DNA from: Streptomyces antarcticus
Lineage (GTDB): Bacteria; Actinomycetota; Actinomycetes; Streptomycetales; Streptomycetaceae
Assembly: GCF_026627255.1 (NCBI RefSeq)
Contig: NZ_JAPNLM010000010.1
Location: forward strand, 124,001 to 188,000
Reading direction: 5' to 3'
Length of the DNA stretch: 64,000 nt
Made by a program: the position numbers and the translations under genes. The notes beneath the pieces are model-generated. The model ran no database searches. It saw nothing but the letters and a program-made list of their open reading frames with translations, and was not told the DNA's origin. How positions within the stretch are numbered: position 1 is the first letter of the stretch; each line of letters begins with the position of its first letter. Shown one piece after another: positions 9,152 to 20,964 of this stretch.

Positions 9152-10081
9152 TCAGGCCGCCTCCGGTTCGGCCTCGGAGGGCGGCCCCGGAGGAAAGGGG
9201 ATCGCTGCGAGGATCGGGAGGAGCGACTCCTCCTCGTAGTCGAGGTGCGCGGTGAGCTCGTCCGACATCCGCGTCAGTTCGGTACGGAACCGCTCCGGGT
9301 CGGCGCCCGCGATGTCGGCCAGCAGCCCGCTGAGCTCCTCCTGGAGACGGGCCACCGTGCGGTGCTCGACACGCAGCCGCTCGAACGCGTCGCTGAGGTG
9401 CGGGTTCTGCGCCTCCAGCATCGGGAACATGTGCGCGTCCTCGCTGACGTGGTGGAACTCCAGCGACTGGCAGAAGGCCAGGCACCGCTGCCTGATCTGG
9501 AGCCCGAGCCCCGGGGCCGGCGGCTCGCCCGGACCCTGGTGCGCCGCCACGGCGGCGAAGTGGGCGTCCACCTCGGCCCGTACGTGGCCCAGCTGCGCGC
9601 GGAGCCAGACGTGGACCTCCACGAGCTTGTCGGCGAGGTTCCTCACCTCCGCGGGACCCTCGCCCTCGGCCACCTCGGCGGACTCCAGCACCACGACCGG
9701 CAGCACGCGCCGGGTGTTCTCCTGGTACTCGCCGTAACCCGGCTCCGCGCTCACCACGTGGGTGAACAGCTCATCGCGCCGGGCCCCTTCGGCGGGGACC
9801 GCGATGGCCTCGAAGGACTCGGCGCCGATCTCCACCTGGACCAGCGGGTGCGCCAGCAGGTTGTGGTACCAGTCGGGGTGCTTGTCGGCACCGAGGTTCG
9901 ACCCGATGACCATCAGCAGTTCGCCGTGGCGGACGAATCCGAGGGGCGTGGTGCGCTCCTCACCGGACTTGGCCCCGGTGGTGGTCAGCAGGAGCAGGTC
10001 ACTGCCCTCGAAGTAGCCGCCGACCACTCCCTTGTTGGCGCGGAACTCATCGATGACGGACTGGTTGAAAGATGTGGGCAT
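9152..10081 (-). CDS. nitroreductase/quinone-reductase domain fused to hemerythrin HHE domain
   Basis: A 309-aa two-domain protein. Residues 1-130 match the DUF385/Ddn family of F420-dependent nitro- or quinone reductases (LLLLTTTGAKSG.ERTTPL, then WYHNLLAHPLVQVEIG). Residues 150-295 form a hemerythrin-like four-helix domain with candidate iron ligands in EFHHVSEDAHMFP, RVEHRTV and HLDYEEESLLP. This fusion recurs in actinobacteria and suggests a redox or oxygen/NO-linked role, which remains inference. ATG 10081 has a GGAGA site about 9 bp upstream; an in-frame ATG slightly upstream is possible. Confidence 0.85.
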   Translation of the reverse strand: MPTSFNQSVIDEFRANKGVVGGYFEGSDLLLLTTTGAKSGEERTTPLGFVRHGELLMVIGSNLGADKHPDWYHNLLAHPLVQVEIGAESFEAIAVPAEGARRDELFTHVVSAEPGYGEYQENTRRVLPVVVLESAEVAEGEGPAEVRNLADKLVEVHVWLRAQLGHVRAEVDAHFAAVAAHQGPGEPPAPGLGLQIRQRCLAFCQSLEFHHVSEDAHMFPMLEAQNPHLSDAFERLRVEHRTVARLQEELSGLLADIAGADPERFRTELTRMSDELTAHLDYEEESLLPILAAIPFPPGPPSEAEPEAA

Positions 10082-10512
10082 GATGCTTCGAATCTCCATG
10101 GGGGCGCAGAACCGCATCGCAGTGCGGTGATGTCGGCCGGGAAGGTTCCAGAACGCGGAAGCCCGTGATGACGGGATCGCGGAACGCGGAGTGACGTACG
10201 GCGTGCGGGGCTGCGTCACGCGGCTGTGCCGCGTACGGACGCGCCTCGGTCAGGCGTTGCCTGTGAGGTATGGACTCATGAGGGTCCCCTGCTGGCTGGT
10301 GGTCGCCCGACTGCCGGCCGGCCCACTGCTCTTTGGCCGGCGTCACGCGCCACGATCTTGATTAAACCACGGGGTCCGCCGGTGTCAACGTGCTGTTTCA
10401 GCGGGTAGCAGCCGGTCCGTCCGCGGGTCCAGCCGGATTCGAGTCATGCTGGAGCGCTCCTCAGGCGGAGGCCGCCACGATGCCGCCCGTCGTACACACA
10501 AGGGGAGGCACG
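10082..10512. other. divergent intergenic region
   Basis: A 431-bp gap between the reductase-hemerythrin gene (minus) and the frameshifted propeller gene (plus), so it should carry both promoters. No confident gene is seen. GC-rich inverted segments occur around 10300-10345, but I could not fold them into a known riboswitch class. Confidence 0.4.
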
Positions 10513-11495
10513 ATGCAGAGCACATCGATGACGCGACGCCGGCTGTTGGGCGCCGGAGCTGCGCTGGGCGGCGCCGTGGTGCTCGGCTCCGTCGCCCATA
10601 CACGGCACGCGCCACCCCGCGCGTACCGGCGGGCGGCGCGTGGCCGGACGAACTGATCCTGCCGGAAGGCTTCCACCCGGCGGGCATCGGCATCGGCCCC
10701 GCCCCGTACGCGTACTTCGGCTCGCTCCTCGGCGGCGCGATCTACCGCGTCGCCCTGGCCACCGGACGCGGCAAGGTGATCAACCCGGGCGGCGGCGAAG
10801 GCCACTTCGCCGTGGGACTCCAGGTCGACGACCGCCAGCGGGTGTTCGTCGCGGGCGGCTGGGGGCGCACCATCACCGTCATGGACGGCGTCACCGGCCA
10901 GGTGATCCGGACGTACGAGGTGGGCAACGCCGACACCTTCGTCGACCACCTCGTCGTCACCCCCCGCATGGTCTGGTGCACCGACTCCTTCAGCGGCCAG
11001 CTGTTCGGCCTGCCCCTCGGTCCGGGCGGCCGCCTGCCCGCCCCGCACGAGGTGGTGACCCTGCCGCTGACGGGTGAATGGGTACAGGGCCCGTCGGACG
11101 GCCTCAGCGCGACGGGCATCTCCACGACGCCCGACGGCAGGTCCCTGCTGGTGGTCAACATCCACGCCGGCGGCGGCAGCCTGTTCCGGGTCGACCCGGC
11201 GACCGGCACCGCGCGCAAGGTCGACCTCGGCGGCGTGACCCTGCCCACCACCAACGGCATCCTGCTCCGCGGCCGCACGCTGTACGCACCCCGGCAGTCC
11301 GACCTCGCGGTGTTCCACCTCGACCCCACCGGCTTCGGCGCGCACCTGTTCAAGACCGTCGCCGACCCCCGCTTCGATACCCCGTGCGCGGCCGCCGTCC
11401 ACAACGGCCGCATCTACCTTCCGAACTCCCGCTTCCCCCTCCCCCCGGAACCGGGCACCCCGTACAACGCGGTGTCCCTCCCCCTCCCCCTCTGA
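10513..11495 (+). pseudogene. Tat-exported SMP-30-like beta-propeller protein, frameshifted
   Basis: The gene starts at ATG 10513 with a textbook Tat signal: TRRRLLGAGAALGGAVVLGS. After AHT (about 10600) that frame runs into an unrelated tail and stops at 10656. The mature protein continues in another frame, from ARATPRVPAGGAWPDELILP (about 10605) to the stop at 11495. An extra AC in the ACAC run at 10599-10604, or an equivalent single-base loss, explains the shift. The mature part has WD-like propeller repeats typical of SMP-30/gluconolactonase proteins (FVDHLVVTPRMVWCTDSF, GISTTPDGRSLLVVNI). It could be a true pseudogene or a sequencing error. Confidence 0.75.
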
Positions 11496-11620
11496 CCGAG
11501 GGACCCGATCCCGGCACGCATCAGGTCGGTCCCACGAACACGGAGGACGGACGGGGCCCCGCAGGTGCGCGAGAACGCGCGCACCCGCTCCCACCCGAGG
11601 GCTGTACGGAGAACGCCAAA

Positions 11621-11655
11621 CAGGGGCCTGATCCGCAATGCGGATCAGGCCCCTG
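11621..11655. terminator. strong hairpin downstream of the tRNA-Pro scar
   Basis: A perfect 16-bp inverted repeat, CAGGGGCCTGATCCGC with its complement at 11640-11655, separated by three bases. It sits where the transcription terminator of the minus-strand tRNA-Pro gene would be expected. Confidence 0.85.
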
Positions 11656-11670
11656 ACCTGGTACTACAGC

Positions 11671-11713
11671 GTCGGGGTGGCGGGATTTGAACCCACGACC
11701 TCTTCGTCCCGAA
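11671..11713 (-). repeat. 3' fragment of tRNA-Pro(CGG): attachment-site scar
   Basis: Read on the minus strand, these 43 bp match the 3' half of a streptomycete tRNA-Pro from the anticodon loop (TTCGGGAC) through the anticodon stem, the T-arm (GGGTTCAAATCCC) and the acceptor end (CACCCCGAC). At 11714 the match ends abruptly, and the expected D-arm and 5' acceptor are absent. Tyrosine integrases of actinobacterial elements commonly recombine within tRNA 3' halves ending near the anticodon loop, so this is best read as an att site with mobile DNA to its right. Confidence 0.8.
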
Positions 11714-11829
11714 TGAGGTCCACCCAAGATCCCCACCAGCGCGAACGACGTTTCCCCTGGTCAGCGCCGTGGGCTCGAACGGTCTGGGGCAGTCTCAAGA
11801 GGCCTCGGTGAGCAGACCGGCTCCCAGCT

Positions 11830-11863
11830 GGCTCCCAAGCCTCCCGATGTCATCTTGGGAGCC
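11830..11863. repeat. 10-bp inverted repeat near the att scar
   Basis: GGCTCCCAAG (11830-11839) and its exact complement CTTGGGAGCC (11854-11863) are separated by 14 bp. A further partial copy, GGCTCCCAgc, lies just upstream. Lying within 150 bp of the tRNA-Pro scar, these are candidate integrase or excisionase arm-type sites; a terminator hairpin is the alternative. Confidence 0.5.
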
Positions 11864-11879
11864 ATTAAGCTTGGGGGCG

Positions 11880-11901
11880 CTCGATAACCCCCGTTATCGA
11901 G
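11880..11901. promoter_or_regulatory. palindromic operator, copy 1 (upstream of type I R-M operon)
   Basis: A perfect 9+4+9 palindrome, CTCGATAAC-CCCC-GTTATCGAG. Its 18-bp core, CGATAAC-N4-GTTATCG, recurs at 20965-20982 in front of the ATPase gene. It lies about 120 bp before the GTG of the first operon gene and is a likely repressor or activator site. Confidence 0.75.
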
Positions 11902-12019
11902 AGCCCGTGGCGGCTTCATCGAAGAGCGGCCGTAGTTTTTGGATACGCGGGAGGCGGTACTGCCGACGGGGCAGTCAGGGTGTCCTGCGAACAGGATCTT
12001 GAAGGGGGGGGAGGGCACC

Positions 12020-14237
12020 GTGGTTCACCGTAGGGTTTCCGTGCCGGGCTCATCTCACCCCTTCGCGGCTGTGCCGTACGTCTCCATGTCCGAGATCGCA
12101 ACGCTCGCGCGGGTGAAGCGTCCCGTGGTCTCGACGTGGCGGCGACGGTACTCGCATTTCCCGGCACCCGTCGCGGGAAATGCCGGCCGTCCCTTGTTCG
12201 ACGGCGGGCAAGTGGCGGAGTGGCTGATTTCCTCGGGCCTGGGAAACACCGACCATGCGGAGCTTCGTTCTGATGTGGCCCTCTTCGGCATCGTGGCACT
12301 GACGGACCGATTCAGTGGGTGGCAGCTCATTGAGGTCCTGGGCAGCCTGCTCTGCCTGCGCAAGCTCGACGGCCGCCCACTGGCCGGCCCTGACGCCGGT
12401 CCTGACGACGATGACCGGACGCTATGGACCGCGGTGATGCACCGAGCTGAGCGGATGGACGCCGAGGACGAGTTCGTCCTGCGCGAGCTGCGCTCAGTCG
12501 ACGCTGCCGCCGCCCCGCTCGTCCGGTTCGCAGAGGACCTGGCTGACGCCGCCTACAACGAGCGAGGCGCGTACGAGCGGCTGCTGGCTGCCCGCGCCCG
12601 GCTCGGCGTGGACGCTCTCGCCGCAGATGCCGTGTCCCCCGAGCTTCTGAGCCTGATCACCCAGCTCGCGGACCTGCGTGTCCGCCTGGAACGCGACCAA
12701 TCGATCACCCTCGCCGACCCGCACGCACGCGCTGGCGACCTGCTTGCCGCGCTGCTGCGCGAGGCCGACGACTGCGAGAACATCACCGCCTTGGCCGCCG
12801 AGCCGGACGAGCGCCTGGCCCGCATCGCCCGTCGCCGCTTGCTGCTCGCGGGCGTCGACGAGCTCGCACTCGACGTGCAGACCGGCAACGACCTCGAGGA
12901 ACGCCTCGCGGACCCCGATCTCATCGTGACTCAGCTCCCGTACCGCCCCGGCGAGGACCGCTCGGCCCTCGCCGCCCTTGAGGGCATAGAGCGCGTGGCC
13001 GACCTTCTCGCCTCTGGCTCGACGGCCCTCGTGCTGGGCCCCGCCGACGCCCTCGTCGACGCTCTGCGGGGCACGGAGGAGTCCCAGCTGCGGTCGGAGC
13101 TGCTGCGCAGAAATATCGTCGAGGCCGTCATCGCTCTGCCCGGCGGCGTGCTTCCTTACCGTCCTGGCTACCGTCCGGCTCTTTGGGTACTCACCCGCGA
13201 CCCCGTTTCGGCAGCGGACGGCAAGGTCTTGCTCGCCGACATCAGCGCCGTCTCCTTGACCGAAGACGTATGCTCCCGGCTGGCTGAAGACGTACTCCTC
13301 TGGCGCGCCGAAGGCTTCCGCGCACTCGACGGCCACGACCCCCGCTACGGACGCGCGGTGGACGTCGCTGTCCTGGACCGTTCCTTCGGCGGCCCGCTGA
13401 CCCCGCCCGCGCCGCCTGCCTCCGCGATCTGGTCGCGTACGACGACGGAGCGTCCCGCGCTGATCGCCGAGGCCGAGGCCTGCCTGGAGCGTGCGGCCGA
13501 CGAGGCCGGGTCGTACCAGGACACGCACGGCCCGTACCGCGGGCGCGTGCTGCGCCGCGTCGGCCGGATGCCCCGGCGGACCACTCTCGGCGCCCTCATC
13601 GCCGAGGGTAAGGTGAGCAGGCTTAAGGGCCACCGGATCGACGAGGACCATCTCGTCCGGGACGGCCATCACACCGTGCTCGGCCCCGAAGAGATCACCG
13701 GGCACGGTGCCGTCGGGGCGCGGCGCATGGACCGGCTGGTGCTGGCCACCGCGTACGACCGCGTGGCGCTCACCGAGCCGGGCGACGTCGTCTACACCCT
13801 GGCGCCGCGACTCGGCCTGTACGTCGACCACGACGGCTTCAGCGTGGTCGCCTTCCCGGCCCGCGTGCTCCGCGTCAACCGCGCCGCCGAACGCCCGCTG
13901 ACCCCGCGCGTGCTGGCAGCCTTGCTCGGCGTCGCCCGCAACACCGGCCGCAGCCCGAGCGCCGTGCGGGCCGCCCGCCGCATCGAGGACTACCAGCTGC
14001 CCGACCTCGACCCGGAGGACGTCGAGCGTTTCGACGCCCTGCTGGCCGAGACCGAGCGCCGGGAGCGGCTGTTGCGCGCGCAGGCCGACGCGCTCGCCGA
14101 GGCCACGAGCCTGACGGTCGCCGGGCTCGCGGACGGCACCCTCACTCTCGACCGAAACGTGAACCAACCACCGTACGCAATGCATACCTTGACCATGGAC
14201 GAGCTGTCGTCGAGCAGTCACGCAGGAAGAAGGAACG

Positions 14238-14251
<14 letters not shown>
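12020..14251 (+). CDS. degenerate N6-adenine methylase-like protein with N-terminal HTH, first gene of type I R-M operon
   Basis: A 743-aa protein starting at GTG 12020, chosen for the strong G-rich ribosome site at 12004-12014; the frame is open further upstream but without coding character. Residues 20-65 form a MerR-like HTH (MSEIATLARVKRPVVSTW). The central part follows the HsdM fold, but the AdoMet motif is LADPHARAGDLLAALL instead of DPACGSGG, and motif IV is TQLPY instead of NPPY/F, so catalysis is unlikely. The C-terminal third resembles a specificity-subunit target-recognition half with a helical spacer. It overlaps hsdM by 14 bp. It may be a regulatory or specificity subunit. Confidence 0.7.
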
Positions 14252-15864
<1,613 letters not shown>

Positions 15865-15872
<8 letters not shown>

Positions 15873-17088
15873 GCGAGCTTCTTTGGACGTGGCGAAGCTC
15901 CCCCGTCTTCCTAGAGACTGGTCCTACGAGGCCCTCGAAGATCTACTAGAACCGAGCGGTATCTCCTATGGAATCGTTCAGCCCGGGAGTCCTGACCCGG
16001 ATGGGATTCCCATCGTTCGCGTAAAGGATCTGAAGGGTGGCCGTGTAGTTCAGGATGACCCGCTGCAGGTCAGTTCGGAGATTGAGGAGAAATATGCACG
16101 CACGCGCCTCCGAGGTGGAGAGGTGTTGATTTCACTCGTAGGCTCCGTGGGTGAAACCGCAGTCGCCGCGGAAGCGCTCTCTGGATGGAATGTCGCGCGC
16201 GCAATTGGTGTCCTGCGAGTATCCCATAAGGTTTCGGCAAAATGGCTCAAGACATGCCTGAGCGCTGACGTCGCGCAGCAATACATGCACACGCGGTTGA
16301 ACACAACGGTCCAGGCCACGCTCAATTTGCGGGATGTGCGAAGGATCCCGGTCGTCATGCCGCCCGATTCGGAGCGTGCAGCCATCGCGGGGGTGCTCGG
16401 GGCGTTGGACGACAAGATTGAAGCGAACCAGGCAGTCGCGACCACCATTGAGGCTTTGCTACGTTCCTGGTATGACCTGTTCGGTGTGCGGGCTAGCCGC
16501 ACGGTCCGCATCGATGACCTCGGTCATCTAATCCGAGACACCGTGAAGCCCGACGGTCTCTCCGGTGTAGAGCCTTACATCGGACTTGAGCACATGCCGC
16601 GTAAGTCTATTTGGCTCCATGCGTGGGGTCAGGCATCGGAAGTTGGCAGTACCAAAACCTCCTTCGATTCCGGCGATATTCTCTTCGGTAAGCTGCGTCC
16701 ATATTTCCGCAAGGTGGGGCTTGCGCAGGTAGCTGGCATTTGCTCAACTGACATCCTTGTGGTGCGAGCACGCAAGGCTGATAGTCGGGCCTGGCTCTTG
16801 CTGGCACTGTCCAGTGACGAGGTTATCGAGCATGCGACAGGTCGAAGCGATGGGACTCGAATGCCTCGCGCCAAGTGGTCTGACCTCGCCGAATTTAAGA
16901 TCCCATTTCCTGATGCCGAGGCTCTCGCCCGGTTTGAGGCAGTGGCATCCCCCTTGGTAGAGCGAGCAGAGCTGGCTGGAGCTGAGAGTCGAACTCTCGC
17001 CGCCCTGCGCGACTCGCTCCTCCCCCAGCTCATGTCCGGCAAGCTCCGCGTCCGCGACGCCGAGCGCATCGTGGAGGACGCCCTATGA
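15865..17088 (+). CDS. hsdS: type I restriction-modification specificity subunit
   Basis: A 407-aa DNA recognition subunit with two target-recognition domains (about residues 10-170 and 205-360), each followed by a conserved helical spacer. These are seen as ERAAIAGVLGALDDKIEANQ near residue 170 and RTLAALRDSLLPQLMSGKL near the C terminus. GTG 15865 overlaps the hsdM stop and has a GGGGAGG site. Codon use in 15900-16950 is markedly less GC-rich than in hsdM and hsdR, the usual sign of target-domain exchange between strains. Confidence 0.93.
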
Positions 17089-20000
17089 CGACCGTCAACG
17101 ACGGCGTCAAGCTCGACGGGAAGATGACCGAGTCCACCTGGGAGCATCTCGCCATGGACGAGCTCGCCGAGCTCGCCTGGGAGGTCAAGGAGGGCAAGGC
17201 CATCGCCCCCGGCTCAGGCCACCGCAAGGACTGGGACGACCTGATCCTGCACGACCAGCTCCAGGCGGCCATCGAGCGCCTGAACCCCGAGCTGTCGGCC
17301 ACCGCCGTCCACGAGGCGCTCCGCATCGCCACTGACCCCGCCTCCACCGAGCCGTACCCGGAGAACAAGCAGGCGCACGCCCACCTCACCGCCGGCGTCC
17401 GGCTCACCTACACCGACGAGTTCGGCGCCGAGCAGACCCCCACCGTCCGTCTCGTCGACTTCAACGACCCCGACGCGAACACCTACCTCGCGGTCAACCA
17501 GGTCACCGTCCGGGACACCGACGGCCGCCACCGCCGCTTCGACGTCGTCCTCTACGTCAACGGCCTGCCCCTCGCCGCCATCGAGCTGAAGAGTGCCTCC
17601 GCCGAGAACGCCACCCTCAAGGACGCGCACGCCCAGCTCCAGACCTACGTCGCCGAGTTCCCCATCGCGTTCCGCTACAACGTCCTGAGCCTGGTCTCCG
17701 ACGGCATCACCGCGAAGTACGGCACCGTCTTCACCCCGTACGAGCACTTCGCACCGTGGAACGTCGACCACGACGGCGACCGCGTCGACACCAACGCCCC
17801 CGACTATGACGGCCTGGAGGCGCTGAACCTCGCCCTCCACGGACTGTTCACCCAGTCCCGCTTCCTCTCCCTCACCCGCAACTTCGTCAACTTCACGCCC
17901 ACCGGCAAGCGCATCGCGAAGCCGCACCAGTACTTTGCTGTGACCAAGGCCGTCGAGGCGATCGTCACCGCCTCCCAGAGCAACGGCCAGGCGGGCGTCG
18001 TCTGGCACACCCAGGGCGCCGGCAAGTCCGAGGAGATGGTGGAGACCTCCGCTCTGGTCTCCCGCCATCCCGCTCTGAACAACCCCACCGTCGTCGTCGT
18101 CACCGACCGCAACGACCTCGACGACCAGCTGTACGACACCTTCCGGGACAGCCAGACCCTCCTCGGGCAGGAGCCCCGCCAGGTCAACACCCGCGAAGAG
18201 CTCCGCACCGAGCTGAAGAGCCGTACCGTCGGCGGGATCATCTTCACCACGCTGCAGAAGTTCGGTCTCAGCCAGGAGGAGAAGGACTCGGGCGCGGGCC
18301 ACCCTCTCCTCTCCGAGCGCCGCAACATCCTGGTGGTCGTCGACGAAGCGCACCGCTCGCACTACGACAGCCTCGACGGTTACGCCCGCCACCTGCGCGA
18401 CGCGCTCCCGTACGCCACGCTCATCGCCTTCACGGGCACCCCGATCTCGAAGGCCGACGCCGACACCCGCGCGGTGTTCGGCGAGTACATCGACATCTAC
18501 GACCTCAAGCGGGCCGTCGACGACGAGGCCACCGTCCGCGTTTACCACGAGCCCCGCGTTATCGACGTGTCCCTGCCGCCCGACGTCGACCCGTCCGCGA
18601 TCGACGAGCAGGCCAACGCCCTCACCGAGGGCATGGACGACGCCGAGCGCCGCCGCGCCGTGCAGTACGCCGCCACCATGAACACGGTCTACGGCGCGCC
18701 CGACCGCATAGCGACGCTCGCCGACGACCTGATCTCCCACTGGGAGAGGCGTCGCGAGCTGATGAAGCCGGACATCGGCGGCCCTGGCAAGGCGATGATC
18801 GTCTGTGCAACGCGGGAGATTTGCGTCCGGGTGTACGACGCGCTGGCTGAGCGCCGCCCCGAGTGGGCGAGCGCCGAGGTCGACCAGGGCGTCATGAAGA
18901 TCGTCTTCCACGGTGACCGCACCGACGACGAACACCTGCGCAAGCACGCCCTGCTCAAGTCCCAGCAGAAGACCATCCAGGCCCGGGCCAAGAACCCGGA
19001 GGACGCGCTCGAACTGCTCATCGTGCACTCGATGCTGCTCACGGGCTACGACGCACCGCCCATCCACACTCTCTACATGGACCGCCCCATGCGGGGTGCC
19101 AACCTGATGCAGGCCCTGGCCCGCGTCAACCGCCGCTTCCGCGGCAAGCAGGACGGTCTTCTCGTCGGATACGCGCCGCTCACGGACAACCTTTCCAAGG
19201 CCCTGGAGGAGTACTCCCGCCAGGACCGGCAGGACAAGACGCTCGGTGCGGACATCGAGCGGGCCATCACCGAGGTCAAGAACGAACTCGCCACCATCAG
19301 GGGCCTGCTGGCCGGCTCGCGTTGGCGGGAACTGCTCGCAGACACCGCCCACCCCGAGCCGCGCAAGCGAGCCCTGCGCCTGACCTCCAACTTCCTGCGC
19401 GACCCGAAGACCCCGGGCAACAAGGTGGAACCCGGCACCAAGCCGCTGTCCGTCCGTTTCAAGGACAGTGCCGCTCGCCTGGACCGCTTCTACCGGATCT
19501 GCGCGATGAGCAAGGAGATCGCCGAGCGCTGCGAGGACCTGGAGGACTGGCGGCGCGACATCGCCTTCTTCAGTGAGGTGCGCGCCTGGATGATCAAGCT
19601 CGACGCCGCCGACCGCGAGGCCACCGGTCAGCCGGTGACCGCTGAGATCCGGCGTTACCTCGAAGCGCTCGCCGCCTCGGTCGTCGACGCGGACGAGATC
19701 ACCGACCTGTACGAAGAGGCCGGGATCGGGCGGCTGGACATCACCCGCCTCAACGACGCGCAGCTGCGGAAGCTGGAGAACTCCGAGACCCCACACCTGG
19801 TCGCCGAGGCGTTGCGCCGCATGATCGAGCAGAAGATGCGCGAGGTGACGAAGCACAACGTCGTCCGGCACGAGAGTTTCTCCGAGCGGCTGAACGACCT
19901 GATGACGCGCTACATGCTCCAACAGCTCACCAGCGCCCAGGCGATTGCCGAACTCGCGGCGCTGGCACGGCAGGTGTCGGACGAGGCCCGTCGCGGTGAG

Positions 20001-20312
20001 CGCTTCGACCCACCGCTCAACCACGCCGAGCTGGCCTTCTACGACGCGGTCGCCCATCGCGACATGGCCGAGCTGATGGAGGGCGGCGACGACAAGCTCG
20101 CGCAGATCGCCCGGGCCCTCGTTGCGGACGTCCGCAAGAACCTGTCCGTCGACTGGCTCTCCCGCGAGCCGGTGCGCGCCAAGCTGCGCACCCGCATCCG
20201 CCGGGTCCTGGCCATGTTCGACTACCCGCCCGAGGAGGAGCTGGAGGCCATCGACCTGGTCCTCAAGCAGATGGAGACCTTCGCGGCCCAGTGGGCACCC
20301 GGCGCCAAGTAG
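17085..20312 (+). CDS. hsdR: type I restriction-modification endonuclease/translocase subunit
   Basis: The 1,075-aa restriction subunit cleaves unmethylated DNA after ATP-driven translocation. An N-terminal PD-(D/E)XK nuclease domain shows the catalytic ExK in LAAIELKSA (about residue 166). The SF2 motor follows with Walker A HTQGAGKSEE (about residue 310), DEAHRSHYD (about residue 419), AFTGTPI and a C-terminal motif VI region, ALARVNRRFRGK. ATG 17085 overlaps the hsdS stop by 4 bp. All catalytic motifs appear intact, so the system should be active. Confidence 0.95.
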   Translation: MTTVNDGVKLDGKMTESTWEHLAMDELAELAWEVKEGKAIAPGSGHRKDWDDLILHDQLQAAIERLNPELSATAVHEALRIATDPASTEPYPENKQAHAHLTAGVRLTYTDEFGAEQTPTVRLVDFNDPDANTYLAVNQVTVRDTDGRHRRFDVVLYVNGLPLAAIELKSASAENATLKDAHAQLQTYVAEFPIAFRYNVLSLVSDGITAKYGTVFTPYEHFAPWNVDHDGDRVDTNAPDYDGLEALNLALHGLFTQSRFLSLTRNFVNFTPTGKRIAKPHQYFAVTKAVEAIVTASQSNGQAGVVWHTQGAGKSEEMVETSALVSRHPALNNPTVVVVTDRNDLDDQLYDTFRDSQTLLGQEPRQVNTREELRTELKSRTVGGIIFTTLQKFGLSQEEKDSGAGHPLLSERRNILVVVDEAHRSHYDSLDGYARHLRDALPYATLIAFTGTPISKADADTRAVFGEYIDIYDLKRAVDDEATVRVYHEPRVIDVSLPPDVDPSAIDEQANALTEGMDDAERRRAVQYAATMNTVYGAPDRIATLADDLISHWERRRELMKPDIGGPGKAMIVCATREICVRVYDALAERRPEWASAEVDQGVMKIVFHGDRTDDEHLRKHALLKSQQKTIQARAKNPEDALELLIVHSMLLTGYDAPPIHTLYMDRPMRGANLMQALARVNRRFRGKQDGLLVGYAPLTDNLSKALEEYSRQDRQDKTLGADIERAITEVKNELATIRGLLAGSRWRELLADTAHPEPRKRALRLTSNFLRDPKTPGNKVEPGTKPLSVRFKDSAARLDRFYRICAMSKEIAERCEDLEDWRRDIAFFSEVRAWMIKLDAADREATGQPVTAEIRRYLEALAASVVDADEITDLYEEAGIGRLDITRLNDAQLRKLENSETPHLVAEALRRMIEQKMREVTKHNVVRHESFSERLNDLMTRYMLQQLTSAQAIAELAALARQVSDEARRGERFDPPLNHAELAFYDAVAHRDMAELMEGGDDKLAQIARALVADVRKNLSVDWLSREPVRAKLRTRIRRVLAMFDYPPEEELEAIDLVLKQMETFAAQWAPGAK

Positions 20313-20314
20313 TC

Positions 20315-20355
20315 CTCAGCAGGCGGGCCGCCATGCGGCCGGCCCGCCTGCTGAG
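20315..20355. terminator. terminator after hsdR
   Basis: A perfect 15-bp inverted repeat, CTCAGCAGGCGGGCC and GGCCCGCCTGCTGAG, with an 11-base loop directly after the hsdR stop. Confidence 0.85.
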
Positions 20356-20534
20356 ATCGGCGATCAGTCCCGCACGTGCGAGTTGAACGGAGGTGCCGTC
20401 GTCGCGGCAGCCCGCCGTCCCGGCCAAGTGCGCTCAAGGCACGCGAGACGCAAGCAGTGGTGCGGCCGTTCGGTGAGGAAGCGTGCGAGCCAGGGGAGGA
20501 AACCGGGTCCGCACAGGAGGAGTTCGCCGCGTAG

Positions 20535-20921
20535 TTCACCTCGACACCCCGAGGTGCGCATCTCGCTCTGCGGCTCGCAGTGCGCGTCCTGGAGGAGTGG
20601 GGGGCATCCGCCTGCCTCGGACGTCTCCTGCACCGTCGCCCTGTTGGTGGTGGAACTCGCCGCCAACGCCGTACGCCACGGGCGGTGCCAGGGCTCGACG
20701 TCCGGCTTCGCCTGACCTCTGATGCGCGGCGGCGTCTGATCCGTATCGAGGCGGGGGACGCGTCCTCGGACTGGCCCCCGGCCCCTGCGCCTGCGCCGTC
20801 CCCCGACGATGAGGCGGTGCGCGGCCTGCTTCTCGTGGACGTGCTGGCCACCCGCTGGGGTGTGACGTCCCGTGTTCCGATCGGCAAGGTCGTCTGGTCG
20901 GAAGTGGCGGTGGAGCCCTGA
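20535..20921 (+). pseudogene. HATPase_c (RsbW-like) ATP-binding protein, multiply frameshifted
   Basis: Pieces of a streptomycete anti-sigma-type ATP-binding protein are spread over two frames. GAHLALRLAVRVLEEWGAS (20553-20609) is in one frame. The N-box piece VALLVVELAANAVRHGR (about 20635-20688) is in a second. VPGLDVRLRLTSDARRRLIR and the C terminus (about 20687-20921, including RGLLLVDVLATRWGV) return to the first. At least two indels are needed, and no upstream start is in frame. Decay rather than a single sequencing error is likely. It lies between the R-M operon and the ATPase operon. Confidence 0.65.
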
Positions 20922-20964
20922 GGCCTTCGACTGAACTCAACCCTGTTCCACGTCGACCAGTTAG

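Noticed and set aside
10280..10345. Possible SAM-type riboswitch upstream of the reductase-hemerythrin gene
   Set aside because: Some GC-rich stems are reminiscent of one, but the conserved core could not be placed on either strand.
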